Positions 55,456-64,000 of a stretch of 64,000 nt of DNA are shown piece after piece (within the stretch, counting starts at the first letter, position 1; each line of letters begins with the position of its first letter). The stretch is taken from NCBI GenBank assembly GCA_002794775.1, contig NBAY01000014.1, positions 124,001 to 188,000 on the forward strand, given 5' to 3'. The position numbers and the translations under genes are program-made. The DNA comes from Porodaedalea pini (Eukaryota > Basidiomycota > Agaricomycetes > Hymenochaetales > Hymenochaetaceae). The notes below the pieces were generated by a model, which saw only the letters and a program-made list of their open reading frames with translations, was not told the origin of the DNA and did not search any database.

Positions 55456-58400
55456 GTGTCACGTTCAGGTTGCCCACCAAATAAGTGGATTCTAGCCAGG
55501 CTGGAACGTGAAGCCAGAGAAGCACAGATTCAATCAACAGACTCAGGTGAAGAAGAAACCGTTGACCGCATCTTATCATCCGATCTGCACAGGTCAGAGG
55601 ATCTCAACGATCACTCCCCTTCACCTCCATCTTCAGCAGTCCAAGCCTTGGTATCAGAAGACTCATCAAACTTTCCGTCATCGTTTCCATCTACGATCTC
55701 GTCCCTGTTCTCGTTTCTCGGCTCGAATTTACCTCCGACATCAGCAGAACCATCTGCTCCACAGTCCACCTCAGAATCCCGATCCCCGACCGATTCCCAG
55801 CAGTCCACCTCGCCGCCAGGAAGCCCTACTCTTCGTCTATCGCATCTACAGTTTCCTTCATCCAGTCCCGCCGTGGTATTCTCTTCCCCGGTCGTTCCGT
55901 CCGTTCCATCTGACCCGTCCGTTCCATCCGACCCGTCCGTTCCATCCGACCCGTCCGTTCCATCCGACCCGTCCGTTCCATCCGACCCGTCCGTTCCATC
56001 CGACCCGTCCGTTCCGCTAGCAGCTCCTTTAGCGTCCGGAACTCTTGCCACTCGACAACGTCTTACCTCATCGTTAACTCCTCAGATCTTACGCTCGTCC
56101 CTCCACACTATCTATCAGCCACCAATGGCAACGAGAGCACCACGACGCAGGCAGCGCGATGCCCCGCACTTCGACAGTTCCAACGCCAGGGACCTACCCC
56201 GTTACTTCGAGGATATCGAGTTCCTCGCCGACGATCTCAATTGGGACGACAGATCGAAAGCCAAATATGCCAGGTACTACACCTCGGCAGAAGTCGCTGA
56301 ACTCTGGGAAACCTTGGACGAGTTCAAAGCCAACCCGATTGTATGGAACAACATCAAGAAAGCAACCACCGGACTATACCCGAGCCTCGGAGCAGGACGA
56401 CGCTACTCCCGCGCCGAGTTCGAGCAAATGGTCGTCGACCGAGCCGAACAAGGGATTCGCTCTCGCGAAGATCTGGGACAGTATAAGCGAGATTTCGTAG
56501 TTCGATCCGACTATCTTATCGCAAAAGATAAGCTCACCAAGCCAGAATCCCAGCATGCGTTCCTGAGAGGAATCACCAGCGACTTATGTACAGCGCTTCT
56601 TCGGCGCTTAGAGATCAAGGAGTCCGATCACAAAGAAGGCGACCCCTACAAAATCGAAACTATCATCCAGCATGCTGACTTCATCCTCGGAGGAGCGTCA
56701 TTCAGTGGCTCGACAGCTCAGGCGCCACGTACCTCGACTTCCAGCAGCTTGATTACCGTCAAAAAGGAGGAGGTCGATCTCAGCACAGTCATGGAAACAC
56801 TCAAGAGCTTCCAAGTCCAGCTCGACGCCATGGGATGAGGATCAGGTACGACTAGAAGCAATGCACCAGTCTCGACGTCACCAGCAGCACCTGTACCTTC
56901 GCAGCCACGAAACCCAGGGTGCACCTTCTGTGGGGAGCTAAGCCATTTCATTCGATCTTGCCCAAAAGTCCTTGAATATATCCAGAACGGCAAATGCGCA
57001 CGCAACGCGGAAGGACGAGTAACCCTGGCCAATGGGAGCTTCGTCCCGAGCACAGTCCCTGGATGAACGATCATGGAACGTATCGACAGATTCTTAGGAA
57101 AAGATCAAGTTGCGCATACAGTCAACTTAGTCGAAGTCGCCGACTCCGAAACTACATTCCCCGAACCCGTTCTCGTGGCCTCAGCGACGATTGAGGAGAT
57201 CCCGGAAGACGAATACGAGGTAGAGAGACTCGAGGTATTGCTAGGAGAAGCTAGGAGGAGGACCAGTGCGGCGCGAAAAGCTAAGTTCGACGGAGTACAA
57301 GTTCCCCCTAAACCGACTGTGCCCCCTAGAACAGAACCCAAGACAACTCCAGTCCCCGCAGCAAAGCCAGAGGCCTCGACCCGCCCAGCAAAGCCGCAGC
57401 CTGCTGACACACCCAAGATGTCATCTACGCAGCCGCAGTACCGCTACGTGTCCCCAGTCGAAGACGCTGCGGTCGCGCAGACAGTCCTCACTCGCTCTCT
57501 CGACTCGAACATCACCATCTCGCAATGAGAACTGTTAGCTCTGGCCCCCGACATACGAAAACAGATGAAAGACCTTACCACGACAAAGCGTTTGACAGTA
57601 GGAGACGTCCATCTGGTCAGGGCAGGCGGAACGAGCGCAACGAGCGCAACCCACGGAACGCCCGGAACGCCCGGAACTGGCCATCCTGGCTCGTCCTGGT
57701 CCACCGAAGGCCTCGTCGCACACAGTGCATGTCCGGATCACGACATAGGACCAGCTGCCAAGGAATGTCTGCCACTACGGACGGTCAAGGCAATTTTCGC
57801 GGATGCATTGGAAGTCGAATGTATTCTCGACCAAGGTGCCGTCATTTGCCTCATCCGCGAAGACGTATGGGAGAAATTAGGTATCCATCTACGCGCTGAC
57901 CAGTCAATGACTCTCGAGTCTGCTGATACAGGTCGTTCCTCTACGTTGGGGATGATCCAGAATGTCAAAGTATCCGTTGCTGGCGTCGACGTCTCGCTCC
58001 AAGCACAGGTGGTTCGAAACACTCCATTCGAGGCCCTACTTGGTCGACCATTCTTCGCCATCACTGAGTGCGAAACGAAGGACTTCCTCTCAGGAGACCA
58101 GCATATCACACTCACCGATCCATCTGAACGCTGGCGCAAATGCAAGGTCGCAACCGGAGTCCGCACCATCACTTGCTTCAATAAGCAGTCAGGTTTTCAG
58201 TGGTCAAGGAACTGATGTCCCAGCATTGGAGAGACGACGAACAGCTCGCTATATGCACTCCCAAAACTTCACATTCAGTATTTTCGATCTTAGACTCTAC
58301 AATTCCGGTCTCTATTTATGAACAATGCCATCGCCACCTTTTCTTTTCGTCAGATAAATTATCCCTCGACATCAACAATGCTCAATACGACTCGTGTCCT

Positions 58401-61400
58401 CAAGACCCCAGACGGCGCCGATCCCGCAGTTCTGGCTTACAAGAAAGTCGCCAATAAAGTTCGTCCCGTCGCTGGAACGCTCCCCGAGGAATTCAGGATC
58501 GTGCGACACAAGCACCCCAGCCCGCTAGAAGGGATGCCAGTACTCCCTACCAAACCTTTCGCTTTTACGCCAACCGGCAAGTTTACACAGGAACGAGCTG
58601 ACACTTTCGACATCGATCCCTGCGAATTTCTTTGGCCCGAGGAACGAAAACTAGTCATCAACTTGATCATGTTACAAGAAGGTGCGCTAGCCTGGGTAGA
58701 AACTGACTGAGGAGCATTGGACCCACGTTGGTTCGACCCAGTACACATTCCGACAGTTCCACACGTTCCGTGGGTCCACAGGAACATTCCCATTCCACCG
58801 GGAATTCGAGAAGCAACGATCAAGCTTTTACGTGAGAAGATCGACACCGGAGTCTACGAGCCCTCGAACTCGTCTTACCGATCACGGATGTTTTCGGTTA
58901 TGAAGAAGGACGGAGTCTCGCTTCGCTTTGTCCACGATCTGCAAGATCTCAATAGAATTATGATACGCAATGCGGCTGTGCCCCTGAACGTCGACACGCT
59001 TGCCGAGCAATTTGGTGGCCATGCCTGCTACACCGAACTGGATCTCTTTGTCGCCTTTGACCAGCGAACCCTACATGAAAGCTCCCGAGATCTGACTACC
59101 TTCCAGACGCCCCTAGGAACGTTTCGTCTCACCGTACTCCCCATGGGGTACACGAATTCGCTTCAAATTCTTCACAACAACCTCACGTTCATTCTGCAAG
59201 ACGAGATCCCGGAAGTTACGACCCCCTATGCTGACGACGTTATGGCCAGAGGACCAAAGACGCGGTACGAACTCCCCGATGGATCATACGAAACAATCCC
59301 TGAGAACCCAGGGATTCGACGCTTCGTCTGGGAGCACCTCCAGGACGTCAACCGAATCCTTCAACGAGTCAAAGTTGTTGGAGGAACCTTCTCAGCGAAA
59401 AAGCTACGTATATGCGCCCCATACGGCGTTATTGTTGGTCACAAGTGCACTTACCAGGGTCGAGAACCAGACGACTCTAAGATCCAGAAGGTCCGCGACT
59501 GGCCAACGTGTTGCACAGTCACTGAGGTCAAGGGATTTCTCGGCACAGCAGGAGTCTTATGAGTCTTTATCAAGGACTTCACCAAGATGGCTCGCCTGCT
59601 CATTCGTCTGACGAAGAAGAACATAATTTTTGACTGGGGAATTGAAGAACAGGACGCCATGGACGCTCTCAAGGAAGCAGTTACGAAGTGCCCGGCCCTC
59701 TGCGCTATCGACTACCAGTCAGATCTCGAGGTCGTACTCGCTGTCGACTCATCCATCATCGGAGTTGGCTGGACGCTTGGCCAGGAGCATGCTGACGGCC
59801 GTCAACGTATCAACAGGTTTGGGTCCATCAACTGGAACTCGGTCCAAGCTACGTATTCTCAGCCAAAAATCGAGTTATTTGGTCTATTCCGAGCCCTGCA
59901 AGCTAACCATCTCTTTCTCATTGGAGTTCGCAAGCTCATCGTGGAAATGGACGCAGCGTACATCAAAGGGATGATCAACAACCCCGATTTACAACCTAAC
60001 GCTACCATCAATAGGTGGATCGCCGGCATTCTTTTGTTCTCGTTCATCCTACGACACGTACCAGCTTTGGAGTTCACTGGCACGGACGGATTGTCTCGTA
60101 GGTGCGCTGCACCAACCGATCCGCAAGAAGAGGACGACTACGAGGCATGGATCGACGAAGCCTACGCGTTTATCTTAGGTCCAGCTTATTCCGTCGGTTC
60201 CGCCTACGCAACAAACGGATCGAACGCAACGGACGCAACGAACGGAACGCCCGGAACAGGCAGTCCGGAATTGTTCCCGGCCTCCGACTCGGCGCGTGCC
60301 AAGGATCGTCGTCTCGATGACGTAAAACGCTTCTTAGAAGACCCACTGCTAATTTTGTCGATCCCAGAGAAGGACATCCCCGCACTAGTCAAGTACGCGA
60401 CGGGATTCTTCGTCCGAGCTGGAAAGCTGTGGCGGAAAGCACGGAACGAGCGGCACCAGGTAGTCATCGAACCGGAACATCGATGGACACTCGTCAAAGC
60501 CGCCCACGATGACCTCGGACATAAGGGAGTATATTTGGTACGAGCCAGACTCCTCGATCGATTCTGGTGGCCTTCCCTTGGACACGACGTCAAGCACTAC
60601 ATTAAGACGTGCCACGAGTGCCAGATCAGGCAGACGAAGCAAGTTCTTATTCCACCAACGGTCCCATCCATCACTCCCCTATTCTGGAAGGTGCACATCG
60701 ATACGAAAGTCATGCCAAAGGCAGGAGGTTATCGCTACATTGTCCATGCACGATGCTCACTTTCAGGACACCCCGAGTTCCGTCTCCTCCGCTCCGAAAC
60801 TGGCAAAGCAATCGGCCAGTTCATATTCGAGGATATACTCTGCCGCTTCGGAGCTTGCCCAGAACTCGTTACCAACAACGGAAAGCCGTTCATTGCTGCG
60901 CTGGATTGGCTGAAAGATCGCTACCACATCAATCACATCCGTATTTCAGCTTACAACTCACGCGCTAACGGACTAATCGAACGAAAACATTTCGACGTTC
61001 AGGAAGCTCTCATGAAAGCCGCAGAAGGAAACGAGAAGCGTTGGCATGAGCACGCTCACTCAGTGTTTTGGGCCGAACGAATCACTATCCTACGAGCCAC
61101 AGGACTGTCGCCGTACTTCATGGTCCACGGAGTAGAACCGCTGCTCCCCTTTGATATCTCTGAAGCTACGTATCTCGTACCCCCAATTGAGTCCCCGCTC
61201 TCTACTACCGAACTCGTCTCCATCCGAGCTCGCCAGCTTCAAAAACGCCCCGAGGATTTAGAAGCCATTGCCAAGAAGGTCAGCGATGCCAGGCACGCGT
61301 ATGCAAGACAGTTTGAGGAGGTGAACTGATGTCTTATTAAAGACTACGACTTCCAACCAGGACGACTTGTTCTTCTTAGGAACTCACGAATGAAAATGGA

Positions 61401-61689
61401 ACTCAACTGAAAGACGAAACCTCGGTACCTTGGCCCTTACGTGGTCGTTCGAAAAACGGAGGGAGGATCGTATATTGTGGCGGAACTCAATGGGGCAGTT
61501 TCCCGCCTTAGAATTGCTGTGTTTCGACTTATTCCCTATTTCCCCCGTCCTAATCTTTCAGTTCCAGTTACCAAACTCATAGAAGACTCCGAGGAAGAGC
61601 TTGAAAAGATGAACGACGCCCAAGAGCAAGATGAGGACCAGAACGACGTCTCAGACGTTGATTCCGAGTCTGTTGACTCTGATGCCTAG
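55456..61689 (+). pseudogene. R3 gag-pol, one continuous frame broken by 8 TGA and 1 TAG
   Basis: Gag: a Pro/Ser-rich N-terminus with the VPSDPS repeat, capsid-like LPRYFEDIEFLADDLNWDD, and zinc knuckle CTFCGELSHFIRSC (near 56917). Protease region: ILDQGAVICLI; LLGRPFFAITE. RT: VHDLQDLNRIM, FRLTVLPMGYTNSLQI, YADD near 59230. RNase H: VVLAVDSSIIGVGWTLGQ ... GTDGLSRR. Integrase: HDDLGHKG and CHECQIRQ zinc ligands; core HIDTKVMPK and VTNNGKPF, where the second catalytic Asp is Asn. Tail VLLRNSRMKMELN; no chromodomain. Stops: TGA at 56836, 57064, 57526, 58213, 58708, 59560, 61327 and 61408; TAG at 58291. Most fall on arginines conserved in the family. No ATG stands at the frame start; the first in-frame Met is MATRAPRRR at 56126. 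Confidence 0.85.
55903..56010 (+). repeat. 18 bp tandem repeat in R3 gag
   Basis: About six units of TCCGTTCCATCCGACCCG encoding VPSDPS. The repeat keeps the frame. The reverse strand reads as a spurious GTDGSD frame. Confidence 0.9.
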
Positions 61690-62052
61690 GCTTCACCTCT
61701 GATCCGCTCTGAGGACTCCATGTATGCACCTTTCTTCTTTAATTCTCCATCATCTCTTCTCGTCATCCTATCCTATTAATCTGCTTGGGCACACATTCAA
61801 CTGCAAGCAGTTTTTGAGTGTTCCGGCCGTTCCGCCGGTTCCGTCCCAATTTATCTCTTCACTTCATTTCGACTCCCCTGGCGTTTCCTTGCCCCATTTC
61901 TTTCCCTTAACAACAACCCTAACACAAAACTCGGAAAACATTTAATTCAAAAAACAAAATTATAGAAGTACAAATTTTTTTTTTCTTTTCTGTTTCTTTT
62001 TTTGACTAAATAGAGGGTTCTGTGCGTTGCGTGCGTTCCACGCGTCCCGACA
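61690..62052. other. spacer between R3 pol and the antisense gene
   Basis: 364 bp between convergent 3' ends, with CCGTTCCGCCGGTTCC-type motifs at 61829-61852 and T/C-rich runs at 61974-62003. No gene. Confidence 0.45.
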
Positions 62053-63855
62053 CTACCTCGCTTTTCCCTTCCCCTTTCCTTTCCCCAAGCCTTCTTCCCA
62101 ATCCCGTCTCGACTCCCGAGCCCGCTGCATCGACGCAACATTAGACCGCATGGCGGCTGCTCTATCTCGCAGCAACACCACCTGCCGCTCCAGCTCTGAA
62201 GCGGTGCGCTCCAGCACTCGAGCATCCCGACCTAGGACAGACAACTCCCGATCCGACTCCGCCTCCGACGAATGAACGGACAGCTCCTCAACCCTGTCAT
62301 CGAACGAGCCGACCCCGACACTAGAACGAGCCAGACGACTAGGCCCAGCAGTCACTGGACCTGTTGGTGGTCTCGTCAATGCTCTCGTCGGTGCTCTTGC
62401 AGGAGCCCTTGTCGACGCTCCAGGAGGCAGCCTCACTGGAGTACTTGGCGCCGCACTCGTAGCAGGTCTCGCAGATGACATAGCAGCAGACCGTGACCGA
62501 GGAGGGGGAGCCTGCGCAACCCGCTCATGCATGACGCGGTTCATCGCCCAGCCATGCGTCGACAGCTCGCACCTGATCCGGAGCCTCCGACAACTCGTGC
62601 ACGCCTTCCCAGGAGTCCCAGTGCACTCTATGCCTTGCATCAGGCACTGATCACATCCAGCAGAATGGATGTTGCTGCTGCTGTTGTCCTTGTCTTCCTC
62701 GTCCTCCTCGCTATCGCTTCCTTCGTCGTCGCTTCCTTTGGCGTCATCATCAACATCCTCGTCTTCGTCCTCGTCATCTTCGCTGTCGTCGACCTGACCC
62801 TTGTTGCTGCTGCTATTGCTGTACTCGCCCGAAGCAGCACTCATGGATCGACCCCGCGAGCCACGAACAGTTGAGTCCGAGTTGTTTCCCCCGTAATCTG
62901 ACTCCCCGCGAAAACCAGGTGGAGGACTAGCAGGACTCTCGTCAACGAGCATCCGAGTCGACTCTTCACTTAGTGCTCGAGGAGGAAAAACTGGACGACG
63001 ACGAGCCCGGGCAGCAGCACGAGTTGCCGTCTCCTTTGCCACCCACGCCCGTGTCAAAGAAGTACGAGATGCATCACTCTGATTGTCCTCAATCGGTAGA
63101 TCAGTTTCGTCAGGACCAGATCCCGCCTGTTGCGCTGGTTGCGGCCGTTCCGTCTGTTCCGTCTGTTCCGCCCATTGCGCTCGTTGCGCCAGTTCCACCT
63201 GTTGCGCGCTTCCTGTCCAAGTGGGACCAGCCAGATCGCTTCCGCCAGGAGACCCAAGATCAGGCGCTGTTGGTTGGGCAGACACGCTGCGCCGCATCGA
63301 CGATACAGGGAGAGACTGTTGACCATGACGGATCAGCTCATCAAGCTCCTCAGACTCGCTCGCCTGACGAACTCGTTGGTGCTGCTCGTATGCAGCCATT
63401 TCCTGGTCCAACTCCGTACTCCCAGGACCATTTTGTGCTGCCACCTCCATTTCTGCAGCTATCGCCGCATCAGCCAGGGCGTGCATGGTCTCATTATCCC
63501 GCATCCCGTAGCGATCCCTCGCCGCATTCAGGTAATCGTACATCTGCTGCCAGCAACTCTCTGGCAGACGAGTCCACATGTTGAGACGGCGAACCTCGGT
63601 CGTTCGGCGACAAAGCTCAGACCGCATGTACTAACGAGAGCGTCAGGGATAGAGTCGCTCATGGTGAACGTTAATACTCACGTCAAACTTGGCCAAGCCG
63701 ACTATCCAGGCACGTACTACCCCTGGCGACAACGACCAGAACGGGAACTCCGACCACCGCTTGAGGATGCCTTGCTCCCATTCCTGAACCTCTCGCTCGA
63801 GCTGCGCCATCGCCTGGAAGCGCTCCGTGGAAATTCCAAGCTGGAAAGACGACAT
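62053..63855 (-). CDS. antisense Zn(II)2Cys6-type regulator-like gene of R3 (gene A')
   Basis: Exon 1 63855-63682 (MSSFQLGISTERFQAMAQLE ... GLAKFD), intron 63631-63681 (51 bp, GTGAGT...GTTAG, phase 0), exon 2 63630-62053; about 583 residues with no nonsense codon. Order: helical N-terminus (WEQGILKRWSEFPFW), Gln/Glu/Ala-rich region with an RTSLTRAWVAKETATRAAAR segment, a strongly acidic Ser/Asp/Glu stretch (about residues 330-370), then C-X2-C-X6-C-X7-C-X2-C-X6-C at about residues 384-412, the GAL4-type binuclear cluster spacing, a Pro/Ala/Arg linker, a coiled coil (RVLERTASELERQVVLLRDR) and a KGKGKGKAR tail like gene A. Unusual for the family: the zinc cluster is central, not N-terminal. It is intact although gag-pol has nine stops. 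Inferred role: nuclear DNA-binding protein controlling the element or host targets. Confidence 0.7.
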
Positions 63856-64000
63856 TTTGATGTCGCGATGGATGAAGGTGAGAGAGGGGGTGCGGACTAC
63901 ACGAGGCCAATGTACGACACCTTATCCCACGAACACGAGAGGATTCAGAAGGACGGAGTGACTAGGGACAGTCACTGTTTAAAACGCCCGAGGAGATGTA
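63856..64000 (-). promoter_or_regulatory. upstream of gene A'
   Basis: The last 145 bp are the 5' region of gene A'. TTTAAACAGTGACTGTCC on the minus strand near 63985 is a possible AT-rich core element. By analogy with R1/R2 a divergent partner gene may start just past the window. Confidence 0.35.

Larger units (their letters stand above)
54339..64000 (+). mobile_element. R3: Ty3/gypsy element with antisense Zn2Cys6 gene (right end outside window)
   Basis: 5' LTR, TGG-type primer site shared with R1, single-frame gag-pol to 61689, then after 364 bp an antisense, intron-containing gene (63855 to 62053) with a binuclear zinc cluster. The gag, RT and integrase align with R1, but LTR sequence and codon use differ (R3 is more GC-rich and CpG-rich), so it is a separate lineage with the same architecture. 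It is inserted in G2. Any B- or C-like genes and the 3' LTR would be past 64000. Confidence 0.8.

Noticed and set aside
55611..56051. Minus-strand frame with GTDGSD repeats
   Set aside because: It is the shadow of the VPSDPS repeat in R3 gag.
55456..61689. In-frame TGA read as an amino acid (recoding or alternative code)
   Set aside because: Sister copies have CGA or CAA at the same codons, the sites differ between copies, and genes such as G2 gag and the monooxygenase end normally. Deamination explains the pattern.
62272..63584. Plus-strand frames opposite gene A' (for example 62973-63584)
   Set aside because: The minus-strand gene has consistent domain order, a phase-correct intron and a zinc cluster; the plus frames are its shadows.

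Overview
This window looks like a TE-saturated accessory region of a filamentous basidiomycete, probably an agaricomycete. The reasons are 50-60 bp GT-AG introns, chromodomain Ty3/gypsy elements, fungal Zn(II)2Cys6 clusters, solo LTRs, hAT- and Tc1-type relics, and decayed secondary-metabolism and transport genes. I found no rRNA gene, functional tRNA or CRISPR array. The organism is inferred from gene style only.

Layout. (1) 1-12877 is most of a very large minus-strand Ty3/gypsy element (R1). Reading leftwards it has a 5' LTR, gag-protease, RT-RNaseH-integrase, and then a cargo module: antisense gene A (Zn2Cys6 protein, intron-bearing) and sense gene B; gene C and the 3' LTR lie off the left edge. 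(2) R1 has inserted into gene A of a sister element R2, whose right part (A, B, C, 3' LTR) occupies 12878-18686 on the plus strand. The two half-elements therefore look like a giant inverted repeat. (3) 18687-22781 holds no recognisable gene: a local tandem duplication and a 1.5 kb element with subterminal GGGTGTGCCC-type repeats. (4) 23320-32070 is the most host-like stretch: a multi-membrane J-like protein gene, a broken FAD monooxygenase, a second monooxygenase fragment fused to a truncated OPT oligopeptide transporter, a hAT-like MITE and a SINE-like piece. (5) 32.6-50.0 kb holds Tc1/mariner relics and a divergent pair of unknown genes, Y (minus) and X (plus). Y is split by solo LTR W. X is split by complete chromovirus G1, which is itself split by solo LTR S2; solo LTR L2, split by solo LTR Z, follows. 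(6) 50030-54338 is chromovirus G2, cut by R3. (7) R3 (54339 to the end) is a third gypsy element with the R1 architecture: LTR, one-frame gag-pol, then an antisense intron-bearing Zn2Cys6 gene.

The most interesting system is this R-type retroelement: a gypsy element carrying, between pol and the 3' LTR, an antisense transcription-factor-like gene that keeps its introns, plus in R1/R2 two further unknown genes. Other notable signals are LTRs (W, Z, L) with long open frames in U3 upstream of the TATA box, Tf1-like self-priming in G1/G2, and inactivation of nearly every element by CGA-to-TGA changes at conserved arginines, shown by sister copies that keep CGA at the same codon.
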